From contig NZ_KB890623.1 of assembly GCF_000373145.1 (NCBI RefSeq), forward strand, positions 33,489-97,488: a stretch of DNA of 64,000 nucleotides, read 5' to 3'. Position 1 is the stretch's first letter. Each line of letters begins with the position of its first letter. Below the pieces are notes generated by a model. It searched no databases. It was not told the DNA's origin and was given only the letters and a program-made list of their open reading frames with translations. Both the position numbers and the translations under genes were made by a program. Origin of the DNA: Thermus oshimai DSM 12092 (GTDB taxonomy: Bacteria; Deinococcota; Deinococci; Deinococcales; Thermaceae). This document shows, piece by piece, positions 34,095-43,707 of the stretch.

Positions 34095-35413
34095 CTACTC
34101 ACCGCCCTCCAGCATAGGGGGAACCCCCCGGTAGGCCAAGAGCCCCGCGGCCAGCTCCCGGAAGATGGGGGCCGCCACTTGGCTCCCGTGGACCTCCCCC
34201 TTGGGGTGGTGTACGGCCACCACCACGGTGAAAAGGGGCCGGTCCCCGGACACGAAGCCCGCAAACCAAGCGGTGAAGACCTCCCGGGAGTAGCGCCCCT
34301 CCACCACCACCTGGGCCGTGCCCGTCTTGCCCGCGAGGGGGTAGCCTGGGAGGTGGGCCCGGGGGGCGAGGCCCCGCACCAAGGCGCTTCGGATGGCCCT
34401 TGCGGTCTCCTGGGAGAAGACCCGCTCCGGGGGCCTCTCCTGCCCCTGGAAGAGCACGGGGGGGCGGTAGCGCCCGTCCACCAGGGCGTTGAAGGCCGCG
34501 GCCAGGTGCAAAGGGGTCACCAAAAACCCTTGGCCAAAGGTGTGGTTGGCGTAGGCCGCCCGGCTCCAGGTCTCCGGTTCCTGGTAGAGGGGGGCGGCCA
34601 CCCGGAGGCCGGGGAGGGGCTTGGGGTCGGTGAGATGGAGCTTTTCCATATAGGTGAAGAAGGTGGTTTTGGGTAGACCTTCCGCCAGGCGGCTGATGCC
34701 CACGTTGGAGGAGTACTTGAGCACCTCCTCCAGGGTGAGGACGGGGGGGTGGGGCACCACGTCCCGGATGGTCCAGCCCTCCACCTCCTGGGCCATGGGG
34801 GCCTCCACCCGCGTCCCTAGGTCCGCCGCCCCCTCCTCCAGGAGCATGGCCGCGGTGAGGGCCTTCATGGTGGAGCCGGGCTCCAGGGGGACCAGGAAGG
34901 CGTGGTTCCGCCAGGAAAGGTCCTCCTCAGGGTTCTTCCTCGGGGCCTCGGGGTGGAAGCGGGGGGCGTTGGCCACCGCCAGGATCCGCCCCTCCGGGTC
35001 CAGGACCACCGCGGTGGCGAAGGCGGCCCGGCTTCTGGCGAACCCCTTCCAGAGGGCCCGCTCCGCCAGGGCCTGGACCCAGGGGTCCAGGGTGAGGGTG
35101 AAGGAGCGCCCCGCGGCCAGGGCCCCGTTCAGGTCCCGCTCCAGGCCCTCGAGGCCCCGCCCGCTCTGCCTTTCCCCGAACCCCACAAGCTGGCCGGCGC
35201 TTTCCCCCAAGGGGTAAACCCGCTCCCCGTTAAGGGTGAGGACCAGAGGGGTCCCGTCCGCGGCGTAAAGCCCCCCCCGGGGCACGGGCAGGGCCTTGGG
35301 GGCGGGGGTGGGCCTTGGGGCTTGGGCCACCAGGGCGTGCACCCCTAGGGCCAGGAGGACCAGGTACAAGAAGGCCCCAAGTAGGACGAGCTGCACCCGC
35401 TGGATCCCTGCGG

Positions 35414-35417
<4 letters not shown>
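34095..35417 (-). CDS. ftsI: Septal transpeptidase FtsI (class B PBP)
   Basis: Penicillin-binding protein of 440 aa with one N-terminal membrane helix. The active site has PGSTMKAL (SxxK serine), YSSNVG (SxN) and GKTGTAQ (KTG). It is shorter than usual FtsI/PBP2 proteins because the N-terminal pedestal is reduced. The GTG at 35417 overlaps the ftsL-like stop (GTGA) and has GGAGGTG upstream; GTG 35426 is an alternative. Confidence 0.9.
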
Positions 35418-36507
<1,090 letters not shown>

Positions 36508-36942
36508 CTATCCCACGAGCCCCCGCAGGGCCTCTGGGGCCGGGGGGCGTTTCAAAATCTCCTCTATGGCCTGCCACCACCGCTCCAAGCTCCAGATCTC
36601 CAACCTGCCCGGGGCGCCGGCGATGACCACGTCCCCGCCCTCCTTCAGCCCGGCGAACTGGCGCAAGGGGGGTGGGATGAGGATGCGGGAGGCGTTGTCC
36701 ATCCGGGTCTTGTGGGCCCCGGAGTAGAAGAAGCGGACGAAGGCCCGGGCCTCCGCGTCGGTGAGGGGCAGGCCCACCAGCTGCTCCTCAATCTTGCGCC
36801 AGCGGTCGGAGGGGAAGACGTAGAGGCAGCCCTCCATGCCCCGGGTGAGCACCAGGCCGTCCTCGAGGAAATCGCGAAAAGGGCCGGGGATGACCACCCG
36901 TCCCTTATCGTCCAGGCTGTACTGGTACTCCCCGAAGGGCAT
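36508..36942 (-). CDS. mraZ: MraZ, transcriptional regulator of the dcw cluster
   Basis: Protein of 144 aa with two AbrB/SpoVT-like half-domains, each containing the DxxGR-type loop (SLDDKGRVVIPGPFR and NASRILIPPPLRQFA). MraZ binds repeated GTGGG elements upstream of its own gene. Such repeats form an array here at 37043-37089, and two more lie at the ribosome-binding site. First gene of the cluster. Confidence 0.95.
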   Translation of the reverse strand: MPFGEYQYSLDDKGRVVIPGPFRDFLEDGLVLTRGMEGCLYVFPSDRWRKIEEQLVGLPLTDAEARAFVRFFYSGAHKTRMDNASRILIPPPLRQFAGLKEGGDVVIAGAPGRLEIWSLERWWQAIEEILKRPPAPEALRGLVG

Positions 36943-36943
36943 C

Positions 36944-37089
36944 TCCCACCCTCTCCCACCTTCCCTGGTTTAGGGCCTCCCCCTGGCTCCGATTTGGGCC
37001 ATGCCCCTGGAAGGTTTTCTGGGAGAAAGTATAACACCGTTCCCCACCGTTTTCCACTATCTCCCACCTACACCCCACCTTATTCCCAC
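36944..37089 (-). promoter_or_regulatory. MraZ-box array and promoter of the dcw operon
   Basis: On the minus strand, GTGGG-type boxes occur at 37085-37089, 37074-37078, 37063-37067, 37053-37057 (GTGGA) and 37043-37047, spaced 11, 11, 10 and 10 bp. They run into a -10 box TATACT (37033-37028); TGGAAA (37056-37051), 17 nt upstream of that, can serve as -35. Two more GTGGGA boxes, 10 bp apart (36954-36959 and 36944-36949), overlap the mraZ ribosome-binding site. MraZ binding would cover the promoter, consistent with autoregulation. Confidence 0.78.
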
Positions 37090-37098
37090 ACCCCCGGC

Positions 37099-37132
37099 AA
37101 AAAGAGCGGCCACGCCCCTAAAGGGCGTGGCC
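37099..37132 (-). terminator. Rho-independent terminator of rnpB
   Basis: On the minus strand a perfect 10-bp stem GGCCACGCCC / GGGCGTGGCC (5-nt loop, 37108-37132) is followed by GCTC and five T residues (37103-37099). It lies directly beyond the 3' end of the RNase P RNA. Confidence 0.85.
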
Positions 37133-37136
37133 TTCG

Positions 37137-37510
37137 GGCCCAGGGTGGGCCGTAAGCCGGGTTCTGTTTCCGCGGTCATCTCTCTGGGACCACGGTCGCC
37201 CGTGGCCTCAAGCGGCTCATCCCGGAGGTTCTAGCGGGCCGGGCAAGCCCTTCCTCCCTACCGAGCCTTGCACCGGGTGGGGTTTGCCGTGCCCCAGCCT
37301 GTTGCCAGGCCAGGCGGTGGGCTCTTACCCCACCGTTTCACCCTTGCCCGCACCCCCCTTGGGGGGGGCCGCTGGCGGTCTCTTCTCTGTGGCACTTTCC
37401 GTCGGGTTACCCCGCCCAGCCGTTAGCTGGCACCCCGCCCTATGGTGCCCGGACTTTCCTCACCCGGGGGGCAGGTCCCCCGGGCGCAACCGCGCGCCCA
37501 CCCTGGGGCC
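37137..37510 (-). ncRNA. rnpB: RNase P RNA (catalytic subunit)
   Basis: Minus-strand RNA of about 374 nt. It contains the universal P4 5' strand GAGGAAAGTCCGGGC (about 37459-37473) and, near the 3' end, ACAGAACCCGGCTTA, the standard 3' core. The terminal P1 helix pairs CAGGGTGGGC near 37505-37496 with GCCCACCCTG near 37150-37141. Ends are estimated from P1 and the terminator. It cleaves 5' leaders from pre-tRNAs, including the three tRNAs just upstream. Confidence 0.92.
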
Positions 37511-37515
37511 ATCTC

Positions 37516-37682
37516 CTATTGTAGCCCAAACTCCCCAAGCCAGCCCTCGGGACCGAGGGCGCGCTCCAGGTCCTCCCGGCCTCGGAGGCCCACTCCTGGG
37601 GGTTATAAAGGGCATCCCGGAGGATGGCCCACCGGGTTTCCGCCCGGTTTAGGAGCTGGGTTTTGGGTTCGTCCCCACCCAT
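37516..37682 (-). pseudogene. Small ORF with apparent 1-nt frameshift, between tRNA-Arg and rnpB
   Basis: From ATG 37682 the frame reads a protein-like sequence (DEPKTQLLNRAETRWAIL, then LRDALYNPQEWASEA). Near 37580 it loses protein character, while the +1 frame continues REDLERALGPEGWLGEFGLQ and stops at 37518-37516. One missing C in the CCGGG run would join both halves into about 55 aa. It could be a decayed gene, a sequencing error or programmed frameshifting. I do not recognise the family. Confidence 0.5.
37518..37523 (-). promoter_or_regulatory. Possible -10 element for rnpB
   Basis: TACAAT on the minus strand, 7 nt before the predicted 5' end of rnpB. No convincing -35 is seen, so rnpB may also be expressed by read-through from the tRNA promoter. 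Confidence 0.45.
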
Positions 37683-37731
37683 TTCGCCTAAGCCACCCCG
37701 GTTCTCGGGACCCGGGGGTTGCCTTCAGGAT

Positions 37732-37807
37732 TGGCGGGCCCGGAGGGATTCGAACCCCCGACCTACCGCTTAGAAGGCGGCTGCTCTGTCCACTGAGCTA
37801 CGGGCCC
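37732..37807 (-). tRNA. tRNA-Arg (anticodon TCT)
   Basis: Minus-strand cloverleaf of 76 nt: acceptor GGGCCCG pairs with CGGGCCC, D-arm TAGCTCAGTGG, anticodon loop CTTCTAA with TCT, T-arm GGGGGTTCGAATCCC. The CCA end is encoded (37734-37732). Third of three tandem tRNAs. Confidence 0.95.
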
Positions 37808-37841
37808 TAAAGCTTGGCCGGGGTGTCGCCACCCCGGCGTT

Positions 37842-37917
37842 TGGAGCGGGAGACGGGACTCGAACCCGCGACCCTCGGCTTGGAAGGCCGATGCTCTACC
37901 AACTGAGCTACTCCCGC
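37842..37917 (-). tRNA. tRNA-Gly (anticodon TCC)
   Basis: Minus-strand cloverleaf of 76 nt: acceptor GCGGGAG / CTCCCGC, anticodon loop CTTCCAA with TCC, T-loop GGTTCGAGTCC, and an encoded CCA (37844-37842). It starts 1 nt after tRNA-Pro. Confidence 0.95.
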
Positions 37918-37918
37918 C

Positions 37919-37995
37919 TGGTCGGGGCGGCCCGATTTGAACGGGCGACCCCCTGCTCCCAAAGCAGGTGCGCTACCGGCCTGCGCTACGCCCCG
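37919..37995 (-). tRNA. tRNA-Pro (anticodon TGG)
   Basis: Minus-strand cloverleaf of 77 nt: acceptor CGGGGCG / CGCCCCG, anticodon stem CCTGC/GCAGG with loop TTTGGGA (TGG), T-loop CGTTCAAATCG, and an encoded CCA (37921-37919). First tRNA of the tandem. Confidence 0.95.
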
Positions 37996-38015
37996 GGGCC
38001 TTGGCCCCAAAGGCC

Positions 38016-38044
38016 ACCATATCACTTGCCTGGGGGAGGGTCAA
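38016..38044 (-). promoter_or_regulatory. Promoter of the tRNA-Pro/Gly/Arg cluster
   Basis: On the minus strand TTGACC (38044-38039), exactly 17 nt, TATGGT (38021-38016). The predicted start is about 14 nt before tRNA-Pro. It overlaps the region upstream of tatA on the other strand. Confidence 0.72.
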
Positions 38045-38051
38045 GGTGTGC

Positions 38052-38057
38052 TATGAT
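38052..38057 (+). promoter_or_regulatory. -10 element of tatA (leaderless)
   Basis: TATGAT ends 6 nt before the tatA ATG at 38064, placing the transcript start at the initiation codon. A -35 match is weak (TTGCCT at 38026 with a 20-nt spacer). Confidence 0.5.
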
Positions 38058-38063
38058 GCCCTC

Positions 38064-38225
38064 ATGCGCCTAGGACCTGTGGAGATTATCCTCATCCTTC
38101 TCGTCATCCTCCTCCTTTTTGGGGCCAAGAAGCTTCCCGAGCTTGCCCGGGGCCTTGGCCAGTCGGCCAAGGAGTTCAAGAAGGGCCTTTCCGAGGGGGA
38201 AGAGAAGAAAGAGGAAAAAGCCTAA
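38064..38225 (+). CDS. tatA: Twin-arginine translocase subunit TatA
   Basis: Protein of 53 aa: a short N-terminal membrane helix ([21 protein letters not shown]) followed by an amphipathic helix ([13 protein letters not shown]) and a charged tail. This is the standard TatA plan, which forms the pore for folded proteins. Likely Tat clients in this window are the molybdoenzyme subunits at 13912-17937 and AioB. tatC is not in the window. The stop overlaps the convergent fdhD stop. Confidence 0.92.
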   Translation: MRLGPVEIILILLVILLLFGAKKLPELARGLGQSAKEFKKGLSEGEEKKEEKA

Positions 38226-39010
38226 TCCGTGGGGTTGGGCATGGGGATTGTGAGGCCGCCTGGGGCGTAGAGGCGGTAGCTTTCCGGCCTGACGTAGGCG
38301 GCCAAGGCTAGGCCGTACCGCTTGGCTAAGTCCACCGCGGGGGCGGTGGCCCCGGTGCGGCTGGCCAGGAGCACGGCCCCCATGGCGATGGCCTTGGCCG
38401 CCATCTCCCGGCTCACCCGGCCGGTCACCGCCAGGAGCACGGGGGGCTTAATCCCCTCAAGGAGCATGTACCCCATGAGCCGGTCCACGGCGTTGTGGCG
38501 GCCGATGTCCTCGTTCAGGTAAAGGAGGTGGCCCTCGAGGTCAAAGAGGGCCGCCCCGTGGATGCCCCGGGTTTCCGCGTAGGCCCGGGCTTCCCGGCGG
38601 AGCTCGGAAAGGAGCCGGGGAGGAAGGCCTGGGTCCAGGGAAACGGGGGGCAGGGGGCGGAGGGGGGTCTCGCCGAAGCGGAGCCCCGCGGCGCACCCGC
38701 TGTCCCGCACCCCTAGGCCCCGCTTGGGCCTTTGGGGCAGGTTCAGGTTCACCACCCCGTCCCCCACCTGCCAGGTGAGCCCCTCGAGGCCCCCCACCAC
38801 CCCGCTCAGGTAGAGGTGGCCTAAGGCCAGAAGGAGCTCCTCCCCTGGGGTGTAGCTCAAGGCGGTCCAGGGCTCCCCGTTGAGGCATAGGAGCAGGGTG
38901 GCCTCCTGGGGAAGGGGAAAATCCTCCTGGAAAAACCGCCCCTTCTGGTAGCGCCACACGGCTAGGCCCAGTTTAGCGCCCCTTAAGCGGGAAAAGGGGG
39001 CGGAAGGCAC
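38222..39010 (-). CDS. fdhD: FdhD-type sulfurtransferase for molybdoenzyme maturation
   Basis: Protein of about 262 aa. FdhD passes sulfur to the molybdenum cofactor of formate dehydrogenase. It has [15 protein letters not shown] and [12 protein letters not shown], both family signatures. The mobile loop has only one cysteine ([13 protein letters not shown]) where E. coli has a CxxC pair. GTG 39010 is given as start; TTG 39013 is also in frame, and a later start is possible. Confidence 0.88.
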   Translation of the reverse strand: MPSAPFSRLRGAKLGLAVWRYQKGRFFQEDFPLPQEATLLLCLNGEPWTALSYTPGEELLLALGHLYLSGVVGGLEGLTWQVGDGVVNLNLPQRPKRGLGVRDSGCAAGLRFGETPLRPLPPVSLDPGLPPRLLSELRREARAYAETRGIHGAALFDLEGHLLYLNEDIGRHNAVDRLMGYMLLEGIKPPVLLAVTGRVSREMAAKAIAMGAVLLASRTGATAPAVDLAKRYGLALAAYVRPESYRLYAPGGLTIPMPNPTD

Positions 39011-39020
39011 CAAAAGAAAC

Positions 39021-39045
39021 CCGCCCGGGGTCTGGTCCCGGGCGG
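39021..39045 (-). terminator. Rho-independent terminator of the hslVU-TPR operon
   Basis: A perfect 9-bp stem CCGCCCGGG / CCCGGGCGG with a 7-nt loop lies 12 nt after the TPR gene stop. On the minus strand it is followed by GTTTCTTTT. The fdhD start lies immediately after this T-rich tail. Confidence 0.75.
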
Positions 39046-39056
39046 AAAGGGATTTC

Positions 39057-40124
39057 CTAGAGGCGCTTTAGAACCTCCTCCGCTTCCTTGTACCCCGGCT
39101 TAAGCTTCAAGGCCTCCTGGCACTGGTACCGGGCCCCCGCCTTATCCCCCAGCTTCTCGCTGGCCAGGCAGAGGCCCAAGCGGTACTCGGGGTTTTTAGG
39201 CTCCAGCCGCACCGCCACGGTGTAGCGGCTCCTGGCCTTCTGGGCGTCCCCCAGTTCCAGGTAGATCTGGCCCAGGTAGGCGTAGGCGGTGGGGAAACGC
39301 AAGGGGGCCAGGGCCACGGCGTTTTCCAGGGCCACGCCCGCCTCCTTCTTCCGCCCCGAGAGGAGGTAGGCCCGGCCCAGGGTGTACCAGCCCTCGGCGT
39401 CCAGGGGTTTCAGCCGGTGCCCCTCCTCCAGCACCCGCACCGCCTCCGCGGCCTGGTTTTTGAGGAGGAGGGCCGAGGCGTAGCGGACCCGGAGGTCGCT
39501 GTCCTTGGGGTTCTGCTCCAAGGCCTTGGCGTACTGCTCCAGGGCCTCGTCCAGACGGCCCAGGGCCAGGTAAAGCTCCGCCAGGGTCTTGCGCACCTCG
39601 GGGGTGTCCTCCAGGGCCAGGGCCTTCTTCAGGCTTTCCTCCGCCTGGGCTCCTTGCCCCAGAAGGATGTAGACCAGGCCCCGCTGGAGGTAAAGGGAGG
39701 CGTACTTGGGGTTGATCTTTTCCGCGTCCTTCAGGACGGAAAGGGCCTGGTCCAGATACCCCTTGGCCCGCTCCTTGTCCTCCGCCGCCCGGTAGAAGGC
39801 CATGTAGGCCTCCGACAGGACCATGTACCCCCCCATGTACCGGGGGTTGCGGGCCACCAGGGTCTTGGCGTTCTCCAGGGCGGGGTTTAGGAGGCCCAGC
39901 TTGAGCTGGGTCCGCACCAGCCAGTACTGGGCGTCGGGGTCGCCTGGTTTTTCCTTTAGGGCCCGCTCAAAAAGCTCCAGGGCGGTCTCATAGCGGCCCA
40001 GGGCGTAAAGCTGCACCCCCAGGCGCAAAGGGTCCTGCTGGACCGTCTGGGGCGGGGGGGGAGGGGTCTGCTGGGCCAGGGCGCCAAGGGCCGAAAGTCC
40101 GAAAGCCAGGATCAACCAGCGCAT
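39057..40124 (-). CDS. Exported TPR-repeat protein
   Basis: Protein of 355 aa with a signal peptide (MRWLILAFGLSALGALAQQ), a proline-rich linker (TPPPPPQTVQQDP), and eight or more tetratricopeptide repeats, for example ALGRYETALELFERALKEKP and ALGRLDEALEQYAKALEQNP. TPR arrays mediate protein-protein contacts, here probably outside the cytoplasm. It follows hslU by 9 nt. No specific partner can be named. Confidence 0.88.
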   Translation of the reverse strand: MRWLILAFGLSALGALAQQTPPPPPQTVQQDPLRLGVQLYALGRYETALELFERALKEKPGDPDAQYWLVRTQLKLGLLNPALENAKTLVARNPRYMGGYMVLSEAYMAFYRAAEDKERAKGYLDQALSVLKDAEKINPKYASLYLQRGLVYILLGQGAQAEESLKKALALEDTPEVRKTLAELYLALGRLDEALEQYAKALEQNPKDSDLRVRYASALLLKNQAAEAVRVLEEGHRLKPLDAEGWYTLGRAYLLSGRKKEAGVALENAVALAPLRFPTAYAYLGQIYLELGDAQKARSRYTVAVRLEPKNPEYRLGLCLASEKLGDKAGARYQCQEALKLKPGYKEAEEVLKRL

Positions 40125-40133
40125 ACCGCACCT

Positions 40134-41384
40134 CTAGAGCACGTACCGCGAAAGGTCCTTGGAAGCGAAGACCGCCTCCAACCTTTGCTCCACGTAGGCC
40201 CGGGTGATCTCCACCCGGCCCAGGTCCGTCTGGAAGCTCACCTCCTCCAGAACCCTTTCCAGCACGGTGGCGAGCCTTCTCGCCCCGATGTCCTCCAGTT
40301 CCTGATTGGCCCGGTGGGCGGCCTCGGCGATGGCCCAAAGGGCTTCATCGTGGAAGACAAGCTCCGTGCCGTCCGCCCTGAGGAGCTCGGTGTACTGGCG
40401 GATAAGGGAGTTTTCCGGCTCCTTCAGGATCCGGTAGAACTCCTCCGCCCCCAAAGGGGAAAGCTCCACCCGGATGGGGAAGCGGCCCTGGAGTTCGGGG
40501 ATGAGGTCCGAGGGCTTGGCCACGTGGAAGGCCCCCGCGGCGATGAAGAGGACGTGCTCCGTGGAGATGGGGCCGATGCGGGTGGAGACCACCGTGCCCT
40601 CCACGATGGGGAGGAGGTCGCGCTGTACCCCTTCCCCGGAGACGTCGGGGCCGATGCTCCCTTCCCGGCGGGCCACCTTGTCGATCTCGTCAATGAAGAC
40701 GATGCCGTCCTCCTGGGCGCGGCGGCGGGCCTCCTCCTTGAGCTCTTCCTTGTCTATGAGCCGCTCGGCGTGCTGGTTCTTGAGGATCTCCCGCGCCTCT
40801 TTCACCGTCATCCGGCGCCGAACGGGCCGCTTGGGGAGGAGGCCTTTCAGCATCTCCCCCATGCCTCCAAACCCCTCGCCCCCCAAAACCCCCATGAAGG
40901 GCAGGGCCACCTCCTCCTCCACCTGCACCTCCACGGAAAGGGCGTCCAGCCGGCCCGAGCGCACCTCGGCGGGGGAGGCGCGGAGGAGGGTGGCGAGCTC
41001 CTCCTCCGCCAGGCGGAGGGCCTTTTCCTCCACCTTTTTCTTCATCTCCTCCAGCACCAGCTGGTAGCTGGCCTCGGCCAGATCCCGCACGATGGAGTCC
41101 ACGTCCCGGCCCACATAGCCCACCTCGGTGAACTTGGTGGCCTCCACCTTCACGAAAGGGGCCCCCGCCAGCCGGGCCAGGCGGCGGGCGATCTCCGTCT
41201 TGCCCACCCCGGTGGGGCCGATCATGAGGATGTTTTTGGGCGTGACCTCCCGGGCGATCTCCGGGGGGAGCTTCTTGCGGCGGTAGCGGTTTCTTAGGGC
41301 CACGGCCACCGCCTTCTTGGCCGCCTCCTGGCCCACGATGTGCTTGGAAAGCTCCCGGACGATTTCCGCAGGCGTGAGGTTCAT
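40134..41384 (-). CDS. hslU: HslU ATPase subunit of the HslUV protease
   Basis: AAA+ unfoldase of 416 aa. It begins LTPAEIVRELSKHIVGQEAAKKAVA, with Walker A GPTGVGKTE, pore-loop region EVGYVGRDVDSI, Walker B GIVFIDEIDKVA, and the sensor-2 region DIGARRL. It feeds substrates to HslV. The ATG overlaps the hslV stop (ATGA). Confidence 0.96.
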   Translation of the reverse strand: MNLTPAEIVRELSKHIVGQEAAKKAVAVALRNRYRRKKLPPEIAREVTPKNILMIGPTGVGKTEIARRLARLAGAPFVKVEATKFTEVGYVGRDVDSIVRDLAEASYQLVLEEMKKKVEEKALRLAEEELATLLRASPAEVRSGRLDALSVEVQVEEEVALPFMGVLGGEGFGGMGEMLKGLLPKRPVRRRMTVKEAREILKNQHAERLIDKEELKEEARRRAQEDGIVFIDEIDKVARREGSIGPDVSGEGVQRDLLPIVEGTVVSTRIGPISTEHVLFIAAGAFHVAKPSDLIPELQGRFPIRVELSPLGAEEFYRILKEPENSLIRQYTELLRADGTELVFHDEALWAIAEAAHRANQELEDIGARRLATVLERVLEEVSFQTDLGRVEITRAYVEQRLEAVFASKDLSRYVL

Positions 41385-41923
41385 GCTTCCCCCAGGGTGA
41401 GGACGGTGACCTGGCCCGAGGTGTAGAGGTCCACCTCGGCGGCGATCTTGATGGCCTCCTCGGCAATCTCCCGGGCGGAGAGAGCGCTATGGCGCAGGAG
41501 GGCCTTGGCCGCGGCCAGGGCGTAGGGCCCCCCGGAGCCCACGGCGAGGAGGGGTTCCTCCGGGGTGATGACCTCCCCCGTGCCCGAAAGGAGGACCAGG
41601 TTCTCCCGGTCCGCGGCCACGATCATGGCCTGGAGGTGGCGGAGGATGCGGTCGGTGCGCCAGAGCTTGGCGGTTTCCACGGCGCCTTTAAGGAGGTTGC
41701 CCTTGGCCTCCTGGAGCTTTTCCTCAAAGCGCTCCAGAAGGGCCAGGGCGTCGGCCACGCCCCCGGCGAAGCCCACCAGCACCCCTCCCCCCACCTCGAG
41801 GCGCCGCACCTTCACCGCACCCCGCTTCAAGACGGTCTGGCCGAAGGTGACCTGGCCGTCCCCCGCTAGGGCGGTGACGCCGTCTTTGCGCACGGCTAGG
41901 ATCGTAGTTCCGTGAATCTCCAT
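41381..41923 (-). CDS. hslV: HslV peptidase subunit
   Basis: Proteasome-like Ntn-hydrolase of 180 aa. The mature chain should start at the first threonine of TTILAVRKDG, here residue 6, after a five-residue propeptide (MEIHG). GDGQVTFGQTV and the Gly-rich VGFAGGVADAL are conserved. First gene of the minus-strand operon. Confidence 0.95.
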   Translation of the reverse strand: MEIHGTTILAVRKDGVTALAGDGQVTFGQTVLKRGAVKVRRLEVGGGVLVGFAGGVADALALLERFEEKLQEAKGNLLKGAVETAKLWRTDRILRHLQAMIVAADRENLVLLSGTGEVITPEEPLLAVGSGGPYALAAAKALLRHSALSAREIAEEAIKIAAEVDLYTSGQVTVLTLGEA

Positions 41924-41992
41924 CCAGGGCCACCTTACGCCTGGCCCATGAGAAAGGGGTTAGGCGGGCCTGGTGCTCCCCGGCACATACCC

Positions 41993-42007
41993 CGAAGGGG
42001 TCCTTCG
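41993..42007. promoter_or_regulatory. Palindrome upstream of the MoxR gene
   Basis: CGAAGG-GGT-CCTTCG lies 13 bp before the GTG start at 42021, in the 97-bp gap between hslV and the MoxR gene. TAGACT (42009-42014) may be the -10 box. Operator or incidental; not decidable by eye. Confidence 0.35.
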
Positions 42008-42020
42008 CTAGACTGGAGGG

Positions 42021-43415
42021 GTGAAGGCCAAAACCCTGGGCGAACTCAGGCGCACCTACCCCATAGAAAAGCTCCGACGGACGGTGAAGGACGAGGCGCG
42101 GGAGAACCTCCGGGCCAAGCTCGCCCGGAGGGAGAGGCTTTTCCCCGGCATCCACGGCTACGAGGACACGGTCATCCCCGCCTTGGTGCAGGCGATTTTG
42201 GCCAAACAGAACTTCATCCTCCTCGGCACCCGGGGCCAGGCCAAAAGCCGCATCCTGAGAAGCCTCACCGCCCTTCTGGACGAGGAGATCCCCGCTCTCC
42301 CCACGGAGCTTCGGGATAACCCCTTAAGCCCCATCTCCCCCGAGGGGAGGAGGCTTTTGGAGGAGGCGGGGGACGAGGCCCCCATCGTCTGGATCCCCCG
42401 GGAGGAGCGGTACGTGGAGAAGCTCGCCACCCCCGACACCACCGTGGCCGACCTCCTCGGGGACATGGACCCCATCAAGGCCGCCCGGCGGGGGACGGCC
42501 CTTTCCGACCTCGAGGCCATCCACTTTGGCCTCCTGCCCCGGGCCAACCGGGGGATCTTCGCGGTCAACGAGCTTGCGGACCTGGCCCCCAAGGTCCAGG
42601 TGGCCCTCTTCAACATCCTGGAGGAGGGGGATGTGCAGATCCGGGGCTTCCCCCTAAGGCTCCCTCTGGACGTGTGGCTGGTCTTCACCGCCAACCCCCA
42701 GGACTACACCGCCCGGGGCCGCATCGTGACCCCCTTAAAGGACCGCATCGGGAGCGAGATCCGCACCCACTACCCCAAGACCCTGGAGGAGGGGATGAAG
42801 ATCAGCGCCCAGGAGGCCTTCCTGCCCGAGGGGGTGGAGGTGCCCGAGTGGGTGCGGCTTTCCGTGGAGGCCGTGGCCTTCGCTGCCCGGGAGGACCGGC
42901 GGGTGGACCAGACCGCGGGGGTTTCCCAGCGCCTTTCCATCAGCCTCCTGGAGGTGGTGGCGGCAAGCGCCGAGAGGCGGGCCCTCCTCCAGGGGGTGCC
43001 CCCGGTGGCCCGGCCTTTGGACCTGTACCAGGCCCTCCCCGCCATCACCGGGAAGCTGGAGCTGGAGTACGAGGGGGAGCTCCAGGGGGCGGAGCGGGTG
43101 GCCCGGGAGATCGTCCAGAAGGCCTTCGGCCTGGTCCTTCCCCGCTACAAGGTGCGGGCGGAGCCCATCCTGGCCTACTTTGAGCAGGGGAACCTCCTCA
43201 CCGTGCCCGAGGGGGACCTCGAGGAGGCCCTGAGGCGCCTTTCCGAGGTGCCGGGGCTTCTGGAGGCGGCAACGGCCCTTGCGGGGACGGAGGAGGGGGG
43301 CTACCTCCTCTCCGCGGCGGAGTTCGTCCTGGAGGGCCTGGTGGGGCGGAGGAAGCTCGCCCGGGGGGAGGCCAGCTACCAGGCGGCCCAGCGGGAAAGG
43401 AGCTATGGCAACTAG
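42021..43415 (+). CDS. MoxR/ChlI-type AAA+ ATPase
   Basis: Protein of 464 aa. It has Walker A GTRGQAKS (69-76, MoxR-type variant), Walker [11 protein letters not shown] (from 179), [14 protein letters not shown] (sensor 1), and a C-terminal lid region. MoxR ATPases work with VWA-domain proteins as metal-insertion or complex-remodelling chaperones. The partner VWA protein is encoded at 43876. The GTG start at 42021 follows GGAGGG closely. The downstream nucleotidyltransferase overlaps it by 11 nt. Confidence 0.87.
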   Translation: MKAKTLGELRRTYPIEKLRRTVKDEARENLRAKLARRERLFPGIHGYEDTVIPALVQAILAKQNFILLGTRGQAKSRILRSLTALLDEEIPALPTELRDNPLSPISPEGRRLLEEAGDEAPIVWIPREERYVEKLATPDTTVADLLGDMDPIKAARRGTALSDLEAIHFGLLPRANRGIFAVNELADLAPKVQVALFNILEEGDVQIRGFPLRLPLDVWLVFTANPQDYTARGRIVTPLKDRIGSEIRTHYPKTLEEGMKISAQEAFLPEGVEVPEWVRLSVEAVAFAAREDRRVDQTAGVSQRLSISLLEVVAASAERRALLQGVPPVARPLDLYQALPAITGKLELEYEGELQGAERVAREIVQKAFGLVLPRYKVRAEPILAYFEQGNLLTVPEGDLEEALRRLSEVPGLLEAATALAGTEEGGYLLSAAEFVLEGLVGRRKLARGEASYQAAQRERSYGN

Positions 43416-43707
43416 CCTGGAGCAGGAGCGGGAAGCGGTGCTGGAGGCCTTAAGGCCCTACCTTCAGGGCCTAGGGGTGCGGCTTTACCTCTTTGGCTCC
43501 GGGGCTAAGGGGCGGCTTTGGCGGGGGTCGGACCTGGACCTGGCCCTGCGTTCGCCAACGCCCCTGGCCCACCTCCTCCCCCTCTTGCGGGAGGCCTTGG
43601 AGGAGGCTCCTGTGGTCCACCGGGTGGACCTGGTGGACCTTTCCGAGGTGGACCCGGATTTCCGCGCCCGGGTGCTGGAGGAGGGGGTGCTGTGGGGCGA
43701 GTTCTAG
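43405..43707 (+). CDS. MNT-type minimal nucleotidyltransferase
   Basis: Protein of 100 aa of the pol-beta superfamily: [18 protein letters not shown] (31-48) gives the GSxAxG and D-x-D catalytic signatures. MNT proteins normally pair with HEPN toxins as antitoxins that AMPylate the HEPN partner. Here it overlaps the MoxR stop (11 nt) and the next small gene (16 nt). The ATG at 43405 is preceded by AAAGGAG. Confidence 0.88.
   Translation: MATSLEQEREAVLEALRPYLQGLGVRLYLFGSGAKGRLWRGSDLDLALRSPTPLAHLLPLLREALEEAPVVHRVDLVDLSEVDPDFRARVLEEGVLWGEF

Noticed and set aside
36961..37020. Possible extra small gene between mraZ and its promoter
   Set aside because: No start with a ribosome-binding site and no protein-like frame; best read as mRNA leader.
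37284..37810. Plus-strand ORFs across rnpB and tRNA-Arg
   Set aside because: They overlap structured RNA genes with full covariation-type pairing; no protein family signal.
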